The notes below the pieces were generated by a model. It was given only the letters and a program-made list of their open reading frames with translations, ran no database searches and was not told where the DNA came from. From NCBI GenBank assembly GCA_028284545.1, contig JANQRN010000049.1, forward strand, positions 1-35,849: 35,849 nucleotides of DNA, given 5' to 3'. The DNA is from Rhodothermales bacterium (GTDB taxonomy: Bacteria; Bacteroidota; Rhodothermia; Rhodothermales; JABDKH01). Made by a program: the position numbers and the translations under genes. How positions within the stretch are numbered: position 1 is the stretch's first letter; each line of letters opens with the position of its first letter. Shown in pieces: positions 9,444 to 18,688 of the stretch.

Positions 9444-11187
9444 AGTACAGATAGGCCGCAATGATCAGGACGATCACGAGCGCAGAGGCAGCGACGTCCT
9501 TCCAGTTCCAACTTGCGCGAGAAGCAGCCCGGTCTTCGCTAGTCAACGTGCCGTACGTGAGTCCGCTGATCTGCTCGTAGGACGGCGGCGCGGTCATATA
9601 GCTGACGACAACCATTACGAATACACAGATCAGGAAGATTACGAGGCTGTAGTACTGGAAGAAGATGTTGTTGATCACCCAGAAGAACGATCCCGGTTCG
9701 TACGCAAAGCCGTCGATCAGTGAGACGGGCGTGTCGATGATGAGCCTGAAAAGGCCAAGCGCGAAACCCACGACAAGCGCGGCGAGACAGCCGTGGCGAT
9801 TCAATCGTTTGTTGAATACCCCCAGAAAGAACACGACGAATATCGGCGGTGCGAGGTACGCCTGGACACCCTGCAGGTAGTCGTACAGGCCGCGGCCGCC
9901 CTGGATCACGGGTATCCACGCGAGCCCAATTACGACCATGGCTGCCGTAGCGACGCGACCCATCCAGACGAGGTGTTGTTCGGACTTCCCCGGACGGAGG
10001 CGGCTGTAGAAGTCCATTGTGAATAGCGTCGACGAAGCGTTAAAGACGCCGGCGAGCGAGCTCATCAGGGCAGCGAGGAGTCCGGCGACGACGATACCGC
10101 GTACACCGATCGGCAGCACGTGCGCCACGAGCAGCGGAAAGGCGGCCTGTGCGTTCTCCCTTACCAACTCCCCGTCTTCGTTCATGAGCGCCTCTTGCAG
10201 CGAGGCAATCTGGCCCGATTCGGCGAGCGCAAAGGCGATAATCCCCGGGATGATGAAGATGAATACCGGTAACAGCTTCAAAAGGGCGGCCGCGATCGTA
10301 CCGCGGCGTGCCTCCTGTTCGTTGGGTGCGCCGAGCGTCCGCTGCACGATGTACTGATCGGTGGTCCAGTACCAGAGTCCGATAATCGGTGCAGCGAACA
10401 GCATTCCGAGCCACGGATACTGATCGTTGAAGTACCATGCCATCCGCCCGCTCTCACGTACGGGCGCCCAAGTCGACGCAACGCCCTCCGGGACAAGCGG
10501 CTTCCAGAGGTTGAACATCCCGGAACCGGCAATTGCCTTGAGCTCACCCCAGCCCCCAATTGCCTGGAGACCGAAGATGAGGACGAGGAAAGAACCGACG
10601 ATGAGGACCAGCGTCTGCAGGGCTTCGGTGTAGGCGACCGCCCGCAGGCCGCCGAGGATCGTGTAGATGCCTGTGAAGACAATGACGAGTACCGATCCGA
10701 TCCAGAAACTGTTCATCCCAAGGAAGCGGATGTCGGGAAGAAGCACGCTGAAGACCACACCGCCGGCGAAGATCCCGACCGCGATCTTGGTCAGGACATA
10801 GGCGACGAGGGAAATGATCGAGAGCAAAGTGCGTGCGGCGGGCGAGAAGCGCCGCTCGAGAAACTCGGGCATGGTGAACACCTTCGAGCGCATATAGAAG
10901 GGCACCATGACCCAACCAAGCACCAGCAGACACCAGGCGTGTAGTTCGTAGTGCGCAAGCGCTACGCCATCGGTTGCTCCAGACCCGGCCAGACCAACGA
11001 GGTGCTCAGATCCGATGTTTGACGCAAATACCGAGGCACCAACTATCAGCCATCCCAGGTTTCGGCCGGCCAGGAAGTAGTCGGTTGTCGTGTTGCTCTT
11101 TTGCCGGATGACCCAGTAGGCCAGCCCGAGTATCACGCCGAAGTAGGCTGCGATGATGATCCAGTCGAGCGTGGCGAGCGTGCTCAC
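9433..11187 (-). CDS. Sodium:solute symporter (SSS family, SGLT-like)
   Basis: 584 aa, multi-TM; TTDYFLAGRNLGWLIVGASVFASNIGSEHLVGLAGSGATDGVALAHYELHAW; AAPIIGLWYWTTDQYIVQRTLGAPNEQEARRGT. Confidence 0.93.
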   Translation of the reverse strand: MSTLATLDWIIIAAYFGVILGLAYWVIRQKSNTTTDYFLAGRNLGWLIVGASVFASNIGSEHLVGLAGSGATDGVALAHYELHAWCLLVLGWVMVPFYMRSKVFTMPEFLERRFSPAARTLLSIISLVAYVLTKIAVGIFAGGVVFSVLLPDIRFLGMNSFWIGSVLVIVFTGIYTILGGLRAVAYTEALQTLVLIVGSFLVLIFGLQAIGGWGELKAIAGSGMFNLWKPLVPEGVASTWAPVRESGRMAWYFNDQYPWLGMLFAAPIIGLWYWTTDQYIVQRTLGAPNEQEARRGTIAAALLKLLPVFIFIIPGIIAFALAESGQIASLQEALMNEDGELVRENAQAAFPLLVAHVLPIGVRGIVVAGLLAALMSSLAGVFNASSTLFTMDFYSRLRPGKSEQHLVWMGRVATAAMVVIGLAWIPVIQGGRGLYDYLQGVQAYLAPPIFVVFFLGVFNKRLNRHGCLAALVVGFALGLFRLIIDTPVSLIDGFAYEPGSFFWVINNIFFQYYSLVIFLICVFVMVVVSYMTAPPSYEQISGLTYGTLTSEDRAASRASWNWKDVAASALVIVLIIAAYLYFTG

Positions 11188-11375
11188 GTCAAGGACTCAC
11201 GGGAAATGCACATTGGAGCGAACGGCCCAAGAACGTCGAACCCACTCTTATTCGCAAGATGGACGGGCCATCCGTTTCCCCTACAGGCTGATCCAAGTAA
11301 TCCCGATTGCAGAGTTGCAGGGCACTGCCGACCATGTTGTTGCAAACAACCGCCAACGCATCGAGGGCCACTGCC

Positions 11376-11861
11376 ATGAGCGAAGTAATCCTTGACATCA
11401 CCAGAGTCCGCCTGCCCATGCGAACGCTCGCCTTTGTCAGAAACGTCGGGCCGTACGCCGGCGACGCGGCACTTTTCGAGCGCCTGTTTGGTCGGGTTGT
11501 GGCGTCGTTGTCGAAACGCAATCTAATGGGACCAGACAGCCAGGCAATCACCGTCTATCACGACGATCCCGAATCCGTACCGGCTGACGAGCAGCGAATC
11601 AGCGTCGGCTTCTCCGTTCCGGAGGGGACGACACCCGACGGCGACGTGCAAGTCATGACGCTTCCCGAGTCCGACTACGTCGTCGGCTCGTTTGAGCTGC
11701 TTCCGCACGAGTACGGCCGCGCGTGGACGGATACGTACGCCTACATGGGCGAGCACGCATTCACCCCGAGCGGCGGACCGATGTACGAGGCGTACAAGAA
11801 CGACCCTCGTGAACACCCCGAAGGCAAACACCTCGTCGACATCTGCGTCGCCGTGAACTAG
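11376..11861 (+). CDS. GyrI-like small-molecule-binding domain protein
   Basis: MSEVILDITRVRLPMRTLAFVRNVGPYAG...LPESDYVVGSFELLPHEYGRAWTDTY...EHPEGKHLVDICVAVN. Confidence 0.8.
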   Translation: MSEVILDITRVRLPMRTLAFVRNVGPYAGDAALFERLFGRVVASLSKRNLMGPDSQAITVYHDDPESVPADEQRISVGFSVPEGTTPDGDVQVMTLPESDYVVGSFELLPHEYGRAWTDTYAYMGEHAFTPSGGPMYEAYKNDPREHPEGKHLVDICVAVN

Positions 11862-11887
11862 TAGCCAACGACCAGCGGTGAGCCGAG

Positions 11888-12361
11888 TTATCGCACTGCC
11901 GTCTTGAGTCGCCTGAACTCATCAGGTGTGAGTAGCCCTTCGTCCAGGAGTTGCGCTCCGGCCAGCAGTCCGTCTTCGGGTTCGCCCACCTGAATTACCT
12001 CTGCAAAAGCGCGAACGAGCTCGCGTTTGCGGTAGGCGTAGTCTTTTTGATCTAGTAGGTCAGCAGCCAACAAACGGTCCAGCTCCTGAAGGCCGGATCG
12101 AAGACCATCTAGATCTGCCTCACGTCGCTCATCGAGGTAAACGGGACCATCACCGAAGTCCGCTATGCCCAGCCGCAGGTTGTGGCTATCCACCTGCCGC
12201 CCCAACGTGAACAAGTCGATCAGCTGGCCAAAACCAAGCAGGCCGAAGGTGAACAGCCAGAGGAAACCCGTACCGGTCTTGCCCAGATAGAACCGCTGAA
12301 TACCGCAGATTCCGAACAGGGCCGCGCACCAGAAAAGGTACGCCAGTGCTTTGTCTTTCAT
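11888..12361 (-). CDS. TM2 domain-containing membrane protein with a SHOCT-like C-terminus
   Basis: MKDKALAYLFWCAALFGICGIQRFYLGKTGTGFLWLFTFGLLGFGQLIDLFTL (TM2); C-term AQLLDEGLLTPDEFRRLKTAV. Confidence 0.85.
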   Translation of the reverse strand: MKDKALAYLFWCAALFGICGIQRFYLGKTGTGFLWLFTFGLLGFGQLIDLFTLGRQVDSHNLRLGIADFGDGPVYLDERREADLDGLRSGLQELDRLLAADLLDQKDYAYRKRELVRAFAEVIQVGEPEDGLLAGAQLLDEGLLTPDEFRRLKTAVR

Positions 12362-12419
12362 CGTCGTGGCTGTTGTAGAATACTCACGCTACGAAAAATG
12401 GGGCCAGAGGTTACCATTT

Positions 12420-12463
12420 CGCCGACACCCGTATTGTTACATCCACCAATTGGCGTGTCGGTG
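12420..12463. promoter_or_regulatory. Inverted repeat (9-bp arms, 1 mismatch) in the TM2/recQ divergent intergenic region
   Basis: cgccgacac (12420-12428) versus gtgtcggtg (12455-12463). Confidence 0.25.
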
Positions 12464-12546
12464 AAGCATGGGTGCACTAAACTCAGTCCCAGTTTCTACA
12501 GTACACTTGCCTTCGTGCCACCCGCCTACAGACTACAACACGCTTG

Positions 12547-14391
12547 ATGCTGCCATCGCCTGGCGCGCCTGTAACGGCGCGGTCCGTACTAAAGGACGTA
12601 TTCGGATACGATAGTTTCCGCGAAAACCAGGAGACAATCGTCGAGACACTAATCGCGGGCAGCGATATCTTCGCGCTGATGCCGACGGGGAGCGGCAAGT
12701 CGCTTTGCTACCAGATTCCTTCGATTGTACGACCGGGTGTTGGTGTGGTCATCTCACCACTGATCGCGCTCATGCAGGATCAGGTTGAAGACCTCCGCCA
12801 GAACGGGGTGGAAGCATACTTTCTCAACTCGAGCCTCCCGTACGAAGATGCCAGGCGGGTGGAACAACTCGCCGTCGAAGGTAAATGCGACCTTCTCTAC
12901 GTGGCTCCGGAGCGCCTTCTGACGGGGCAGTTCCAGCGTCTACTCGATCAGCTGAATCCGGCCCTCTTCGCAATAGACGAGGCTCACTGCGTTTCGCAGT
13001 GGGGACACGACTTCCGGCCCGAGTACCTCAGAATAGCCGAGGTAACCGGACGTTTCCCCGGCGTGCCGCGCATTGCGCTCACGGCAACCGCTGACCAAGC
13101 CACACGCTTTGACATCACATCCAAGCTTCAGCTTGCCAACGCGAAACATGTTATCGCGTCCTTTGACCGACCCAATATCTTCTATCGGGTTCGGCTAAAA
13201 CATCGGGACAAGCAGCAACTGCTCACCGTTCTAAAGACACACGGCGAAGGCGTCTCAGGCATCGTGTACGTCCGCACCCGAAAGCGCGTCGAGTCTATCG
13301 CGGCGTGGCTCACGTCTCAGGGAATACCGGCGCTACCATACCATGCTGGTCTCGATGCTGCCACCCGCGCCGACAATCAGCAGCAATTCCAGATGCACGA
13401 TGGGATCGTTATGGTCGCCACCGTCGCCTTCGGGATGGGAATTGACAAACCCGACATTCGCTGCGTGATTCACCTCGACCTGCCCTCGAGCATGGAGGCG
13501 TACTATCAGGAAACTGGCCGAGCCGGGCGCGACGGCGAGCCTGCCACGGCGTGGTTGTTCTATTCCATGGCCGACGTGATCAGTATGCGTGCCCTGCAGC
13601 AGCGGTCGGAAGGACCCATCGAATTCCAAGCCGTACAGCAGCGCAAGCTCAACGCCTTCCTCGGCTTCTGCGAGAGCCCAGAATGCAGGCGCAAAACGTT
13701 ACTCGACTATTTTGGCGAAGCATATGACGCACCATGTAACGCCTGTGATAACTGTACCGAGGTTGCCGAAACATGGGATGGGACAATCGCTGCGCAAAAG
13801 GCACTGTCGTGCGTATACCGCACGGGACAGCGGTTTGGTGCAGCGTACCTGATCGACGTACTCACCGGAAATGCGACGCCGCGGATGCAGCGCTTCGGCC
13901 ACGATGCAATTTCGACATTTGGCGTAGGCACCGACCTCACTCCCGGCCAGTGGCACTCGGTCTTTCGACAGCTTCTGGCCGCCGGTTACCTGGACACCGA
14001 CCTTGCCTCGAAGCGCGGATTCAAGTTGACTGAGCGAAGTCGCGGAGTACTGTCTCAGGGCGAAACGGTCCGTTTTCGCCAGGATCCTCAACCGCTCACC
14101 GGCTCGCGACCCACCCGGCGCCGGGGCAGGCAGGCCGCTGAGATCGAGATTGACCCTTCGAACCCGAAAGCGGTTGCGCTTTGGGAATCCCTCCGCGATC
14201 TGCGATTAGAATTGTCGAAGGACCTTGGCGTGCCGCCGTACGTGATATTTCATGACCGCACACTCAAAGCGATGGTAGCCGATCCGCCGACCCGGCGAGA
14301 CGGCCTCCTCGAGATCTCGGGAGTTGGCCAGACTAAGCTCGAGCGTTTCGGAGACCAGTTCTTCCAGGTGATCGAAGAATGGAGAGAATAA
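12547..14391 (+). CDS. recQ: ATP-dependent DNA helicase RecQ
   Basis: ~614 aa; ALMPTGSGKSLCYQIPS, AIDEAHCVSQWGHDFRPEY, ALTATAD, VIHLDLPSSMEAYYQETGRAGRDG, Zn-binding CESPECRRKTLLDYFGE...CNACDNC, C-terminal HRDC-like region. The ORF track starts at TTG 12544; the next codon is ATG. Confidence 0.97.
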   Translation: MLPSPGAPVTARSVLKDVFGYDSFRENQETIVETLIAGSDIFALMPTGSGKSLCYQIPSIVRPGVGVVISPLIALMQDQVEDLRQNGVEAYFLNSSLPYEDARRVEQLAVEGKCDLLYVAPERLLTGQFQRLLDQLNPALFAIDEAHCVSQWGHDFRPEYLRIAEVTGRFPGVPRIALTATADQATRFDITSKLQLANAKHVIASFDRPNIFYRVRLKHRDKQQLLTVLKTHGEGVSGIVYVRTRKRVESIAAWLTSQGIPALPYHAGLDAATRADNQQQFQMHDGIVMVATVAFGMGIDKPDIRCVIHLDLPSSMEAYYQETGRAGRDGEPATAWLFYSMADVISMRALQQRSEGPIEFQAVQQRKLNAFLGFCESPECRRKTLLDYFGEAYDAPCNACDNCTEVAETWDGTIAAQKALSCVYRTGQRFGAAYLIDVLTGNATPRMQRFGHDAISTFGVGTDLTPGQWHSVFRQLLAAGYLDTDLASKRGFKLTERSRGVLSQGETVRFRQDPQPLTGSRPTRRRGRQAAEIEIDPSNPKAVALWESLRDLRLELSKDLGVPPYVIFHDRTLKAMVADPPTRRDGLLEISGVGQTKLERFGDQFFQVIEEWRE

Positions 14392-14413
14392 CGTCAAAGC
14401 AAGTGACGAGAAT

Positions 14414-15238
14414 ATGACAGATCTGACTTCGCGACATACGGCGTTTGTTCGGCTACACGAAGCGGGATGCTTTGTTATGCCCAACCCCTGGGATGCCGGC
14501 TCCGCGCGAATGATGGCGGCCCTCGGTGCCGAAGCGCTCGCAACAACCAGCTCCGGCCACGCCTTTACACTGGGACTGACAGACGGCGGCCAGGTCAGTC
14601 GCGACGAAGCGTTGCAGCACGCGCATGAGATTGTCCGGGCAACGCCGCTTCCGGTGAATGGCGATCTGGAAAACGGATATGGCGATGACCCCGAAATCGT
14701 GGCGGCAACCATCCGTCTCGCCGCCGATACCGGGCTGTCGGGTTGCTCCATCGAGGACAGCACGCTCCGGGACGGAGATCAGTCTTATCCGTTTGCGCTT
14801 GCGGTTGAGCGTGTCGCTGCCGCTGCCGACGCAGCGCGTAGCCTGAACCGACCGTTTGTCTTCACGGCGCGGGCAGACGGCGTTATGATCGGCTCGTACG
14901 ACATGGAAGAGGCGATCCGGCGGATCGTCGCGTTTGAAGACGTCGGGGCTGACGTCGTCTACGTGCCGATCCCTCCCTCCATGGCTGACCTTGAGCGAAT
15001 ATGCACGTCTGTTTCGTGTCCCGTCAACGCACTGGCGGCCGGCGCCTTCCTTCGGCAGTCACATGAGGCGTTTGCTGCCGCGGGGGTCCGGCGCATCTCA
15101 CTGGGTTCTTCGATCGCACGTGCAACCCAGCGGGTGATTCACGACACTGTTGGGAGCATGCTCCAGTCGGGCGACTTTTCGGCGCTGGCGAACTCCATCA
15201 GCGGCAGCGTTGTCGATGACATGTTGACGAATGAGTAG
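14414..15238 (+). CDS. Isocitrate lyase/PEP mutase family protein
   Basis: 274 aa; FVMPNPWDAGSARMMAALGAEALATTSSGHA; PVNGDLENGYGDDP; GCSIEDSTLRDGDQSYPFALAVERV; FVFTARADG. Starts 22 bp after recQ. Confidence 0.92.
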   Translation: MTDLTSRHTAFVRLHEAGCFVMPNPWDAGSARMMAALGAEALATTSSGHAFTLGLTDGGQVSRDEALQHAHEIVRATPLPVNGDLENGYGDDPEIVAATIRLAADTGLSGCSIEDSTLRDGDQSYPFALAVERVAAAADAARSLNRPFVFTARADGVMIGSYDMEEAIRRIVAFEDVGADVVYVPIPPSMADLERICTSVSCPVNALAAGAFLRQSHEAFAAAGVRRISLGSSIARATQRVIHDTVGSMLQSGDFSALANSISGSVVDDMLTNE

Positions 15239-15249
15239 CCGGTACCGAC

Positions 15250-15870
15250 TCACTGCTCATACCAGTTGACAGACACCCGGTCAATTTCTCTACGACGCAC
15301 GTCGAACCGAATGAAGTGCGTGCTTGGCCCCCCGCCTTCGAGGAACAGGTTGACATTCTTCCAGGACCGCTCTCCGCGACTCTGCGCATCCGCCACCGTG
15401 AAGAAGTGGACGTAAACGTAGTCGGTGGAGTCGACCGCCTCGCGATAATATTGCCTTGCGAGACCAGCGGAGTCCGCCGGTGGCGCAAATGCCAATAGAT
15501 TCTCCGGTCGGAGGCGAAACGCGTCGAACGCGTACTGGTATTCGTCGGGGTCGTCGCGGCGTGAAAGGTGACCCAGCAGTCGTTCCCTCCTGGCATCTAC
15601 GGTGTCGCGGAGGTCACGATACGCCTTTTCGAAATCCGCCAGCAATTGCCTGTCGGGAAGTGGCCCGTAGCCATAGATCGAGGTCGCGAACGCCACGCCC
15701 AGCACACCGGGTGCATCAACGGTCATACTGACGTCGGTACTGTCGGATATTCGAAAGTCATCGGGCTTCGGGTCGGCGGATTGAGCGGCGAGGTCGCTCA
15801 GGGGAATCGTACATCCAAACGCAACCAGGAGGATGCCGACAATGGTTGCCCTATGGTCTGCTACCGTCAT
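15250..15870 (-). CDS. Hypothetical lipoprotein
   Basis: 206 aa; signal peptide plus lipobox LLVAFGC; no family recognised. Confidence 0.65.
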   Translation of the reverse strand: MTVADHRATIVGILLVAFGCTIPLSDLAAQSADPKPDDFRISDSTDVSMTVDAPGVLGVAFATSIYGYGPLPDRQLLADFEKAYRDLRDTVDARRERLLGHLSRRDDPDEYQYAFDAFRLRPENLLAFAPPADSAGLARQYYREAVDSTDYVYVHFFTVADAQSRGERSWKNVNLFLEGGGPSTHFIRFDVRRREIDRVSVNWYEQ

Positions 15871-15893
15871 AACGTACTTCCTCCATTAACCGG

Positions 15894-16736
15894 CTAGCGA
15901 GTCACATGCACGACAACCGCGTTTGCAACTGTCCGCTCCCCGTCCGCGTCGAACTGACCGTTGTCCGAAGGGTGATTCACCACTCCCCTGCCTGCTACCC
16001 ACATTGTTGTGGAGCCACCCCCATCGAGGTTCAACGCATACTGTGCGCCCAGAGATCTCATGACGAGGGCGAGTTCCGGAATCGTAAGGCCGGCTGATTG
16101 CGTACTGCGCCCGTCCGCCGTAACCAGGAGTAACGTATTGTCGGCCGTGACGCCCGCCGCGGTGCGCGGATGGTGCGTCAGATTGAAGCTAACATCAGCG
16201 GACTCCACTACCACGCCGTCCCAGATCAACATTGGGCCCGCCGCGAGCACATCAGAAAACTCGGACATCATCTGCCAAGCCGGAAGGTGGGCCCGGGTGA
16301 TGACCGCGTCACCGTGGCTCGTAGCGAGCGCTCCCTGCTCAGAGATCCGGCTCTCCCGATTCTCGTCTCGTCGCAGCACCTCCCCATCGTCTTGAAGGAA
16401 TACCGCAGGAGCGCCGTCGCGCTCGAAATAAGAACCGTTTACGGCCGCGACCGCCCCGATCATCGAGGCCAGACTACTGGTTGAGGCTCTACCGGAGTCA
16501 GTCTGAACAACATCCACAGATAAACCCTGTGCATTCATGTCGACCTCAAGAACGCTCAGGAACTGCGGCAAACCGAGCAGATGATCAAAGTGATGCGAGC
16601 GTACCAGGACGCCAGGGGCAACCACATCAACCTTCCACTCCGCTCGTTCCATCGCGGCTGCGACAGGATCTGACTGCGCGGTGACGGCACTCGCGCTGAA
16701 GCACGCCGCGCAGACAAACGCCAGGACCTTCTTCAC
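15894..16736 (-). CDS. Phosphodiester glycosidase (NAGPA-domain) family secreted protein
   Basis: VNGSYFERDGAPAVFLQDDGEVLRR...AAGPMLIWDG...HHPRTAAGVTADNTLLLVTADGRS...LNLDGGGSTTMWVAGRGVVNHPSD. GTG (16734-16736) giving VKKVLAFVCAACFSASAVTAQ is the likely start; the track start (TTG 16751) falls inside the 13-bp repeat. Confidence 0.87.
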   Translation of the reverse strand: MKKVLAFVCAACFSASAVTAQSDPVAAAMERAEWKVDVVAPGVLVRSHHFDHLLGLPQFLSVLEVDMNAQGLSVDVVQTDSGRASTSSLASMIGAVAAVNGSYFERDGAPAVFLQDDGEVLRRDENRESRISEQGALATSHGDAVITRAHLPAWQMMSEFSDVLAAGPMLIWDGVVVESADVSFNLTHHPRTAAGVTADNTLLLVTADGRSTQSAGLTIPELALVMRSLGAQYALNLDGGGSTTMWVAGRGVVNHPSDNGQFDADGERTVANAVVVHVTR

Positions 16737-16740
16737 GTGT

Positions 16741-16857
16741 CTATCGGGCAAATCTATCGGGCAAATCTATCGGGCAACGCTATCGGGCAACTCTATCAGG
16801 CAAATCTATCGGGCAACTCTGTCGGGCAGCTCTGTCGGGCAACTCGGTCGGGCAACC
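16741..16857. repeat. 13-bp tandem array, 9 contiguous copies (minus-strand consensus GTTGCCCGATAGA)
   Basis: Plus strand: ctatcgggcaaat, ctatcgggcaaat, ctatcgggcaacg, ctatcgggcaact, ctatcaggcaaat, ctatcgggcaact, ctgtcgggcagct, ctgtcgggcaact, cggtcgggcaacc; 9 x 13 = 117 bp exactly. Confidence 0.95.
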
Positions 16858-16897
16858 AGCAGTTCTATCTGACAGCGAGCAGCGCTATCGGACAACC
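16858..16897. repeat. Two degenerate 20-bp units (7-bp agcagNN + 13-bp core) linking the array to the stop codon of the T9SS gene
   Basis: agcagtt-ctatctgacagcg and agcagcg-ctatcggacaacc; 15/20 identical; the 13-bp core at 16885-16897 contains the T9SS gene TAG stop. Confidence 0.75.
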
Positions 16898-18573
16898 GTC
16901 ATACGTCGCGTTTGACGCACCGGGCCCGACTCAGCTACGTAGAAGTAGATCCCTGCCGGCCATCCCCGGGCGTCTACGTTAACCTCCTTCCGTCCTGCCG
17001 TCAATCGCTCGTCGACAAGCGTCGCCATCCTCCTGCCAAGAACATCGTAGACATTGACACGCAAATTGACCGGCTCCCGAACTTCAATCGCGAATTTGGT
17101 GACATCCGCAAACGGTTCGGGGTGGTTCGGTAGAAGCTGTACGATCGGCCCCGCATTGTAAGCGTTGTCCGCATCGTCTATCGAAACCTCTACGCCGTTT
17201 CGGATCTCAATCGACCAGACCTTCGACCAACCACCCAGCGCGCTGCGTACCCGCCAATGGTAGGTACCATTGACAGTGATATCAGCCGTGTAGTGCCGAC
17301 CCGGGCTATCGACTTCAAGCACGACGTCGGTGAAGTCTACGTCGGTAGCGAGCTGAAACAGCGACACACCCCCATCGGGCTCCGTCCAGAAGAAATCGAC
17401 CTGCCCGGCGTCCAGCGCGACGTCGTTGGCCGGAGCGGCATGGTGCGGTACCGTATGCTCTTCTCCGGTGTCGATGCGTAAGACCGTCCCAACTTCCGGC
17501 ATATCGGCATCGTACGGTGCCTCACTCCCACCATTCCAATTGACGAGAACGGTCTTGTGCAGCACGGGGTCTCCAAGAGCACCGGTGTCTCCTGCAAAGA
17601 AGTTGTCGTATCCGCCCGAGCCCGGAGTCACATCGGCGGGATAGTACCAGGTGACAACATCCGTGTACGGATCATTCACGTTGCCTGATACGGCATGGTC
17701 ACCGCTGAGATCAAACTCGCCGTTCTCATTGCGGTCGCGCACCACGGGAATCATGCGAACATCGTCTGAGGGATCATCGGGCGTGTCGCTCCCGATACTC
17801 CACAATTCGAAGGGGACCGACATTGAGGTGCCAGCCGCGGGGTCGATTGACGCGTCTCCGCCTCCTGGTGTGAACCGCATCTCAAAATCGGTAGGAAAGA
17901 TGCGCTCAAACGATTCACCCTGCGCCGACACGACAGACAGGAAACTGGTCGTGTCGGTCGCCGGGCCGAAGTTGATCCCTTCTGACTCAACGTGAAGTCC
18001 CCACGTCGAGCTGTTCGTTGACTGGTTGCGACCGTCTTGCGGTCGATCGCGGCCGTGCACCCACGGAAAACCGGTACGATTGAATGCGAAGGCAGCCATA
18101 TCGGGAGGCGTCAATAATCCCGCCGCATTCGCTACAAGCATGATCTTTGTCGACGCCCCAAACTCGATGGTAGAGGTTCCTGTCGAAAAGGAACGGAGAC
18201 TTGACCATGGGCCAACCTCAGCGTCGGTCTTTCCACGAACACGCCACGAGTACGTCGCGTTTGCGTCGAGACTATCAAGTCGAAAGAACTCCTGCGAAGC
18301 GGCAATCAGCTCCGTCCCCGAAGGGGTCGTCAGTTCCAAATCATATCGATGTGCACCCGGGACTGCGTACCAGTCCAGGAACAGGTAGGTCGGAAGATCC
18401 GTAGCGCCGTCTATGGGAGAAGCAAGGCTGGGCGCATCAAGTGCCGAAGGCCTGTCGGCGGCTGTACCGCTGTGAGCGGTCAAGGCTGCGAGCAGAACGA
18501 CCGTTGCGGCCCTCGCAATCTGTGTGGTGATGGCTTGCATGGTCATGGCGGTAGCGCTCGTTCGTGCGTGCAT
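16885..18573 (-). CDS. Secreted protein with FnIII-like modules and a degenerate T9SS type A sorting domain
   Basis: 562 aa; signal peptide; TYSWRVRGKTDAEVGPWSSLRSF and TYHWRVRSALGGWSKVWSIEI; C-term LLPNHPEPFADVTKFAIEVREPVNLRVNVYDVLGRRMATLVDERLTAGRKEVNVDARGWPAGIYFYVAESGPVRQTRRMTVVR. Confidence 0.85.
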   Translation of the reverse strand: MHARTSATAMTMQAITTQIARAATVVLLAALTAHSGTAADRPSALDAPSLASPIDGATDLPTYLFLDWYAVPGAHRYDLELTTPSGTELIAASQEFFRLDSLDANATYSWRVRGKTDAEVGPWSSLRSFSTGTSTIEFGASTKIMLVANAAGLLTPPDMAAFAFNRTGFPWVHGRDRPQDGRNQSTNSSTWGLHVESEGINFGPATDTTSFLSVVSAQGESFERIFPTDFEMRFTPGGGDASIDPAAGTSMSVPFELWSIGSDTPDDPSDDVRMIPVVRDRNENGEFDLSGDHAVSGNVNDPYTDVVTWYYPADVTPGSGGYDNFFAGDTGALGDPVLHKTVLVNWNGGSEAPYDADMPEVGTVLRIDTGEEHTVPHHAAPANDVALDAGQVDFFWTEPDGGVSLFQLATDVDFTDVVLEVDSPGRHYTADITVNGTYHWRVRSALGGWSKVWSIEIRNGVEVSIDDADNAYNAGPIVQLLPNHPEPFADVTKFAIEVREPVNLRVNVYDVLGRRMATLVDERLTAGRKEVNVDARGWPAGIYFYVAESGPVRQTRRMTVVR

Positions 18574-18688
18574 CGGAGTATCTAACTATACGGTCTAGCT
18601 CGGGCGAATGCGAGACCTGCGGACGTCATTCGCTTGCCTCGAACCCCTCCCTGCGGTAATCTCCGTGATTCACCAGACTTCGCGCTAT

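Noticed and set aside
16681-16982. Plus-strand ORFs (16681..16872 and 16737..16982) reading SGNSIGQIYRANLSGN, resembling a pentapeptide-repeat-like protein
   Set aside because: The peptide repeat is a by-product of the 13-bp tandem DNA array read in rotating frames; the ORFs overlap the ends of two well-supported minus-strand genes and have no other coding support.
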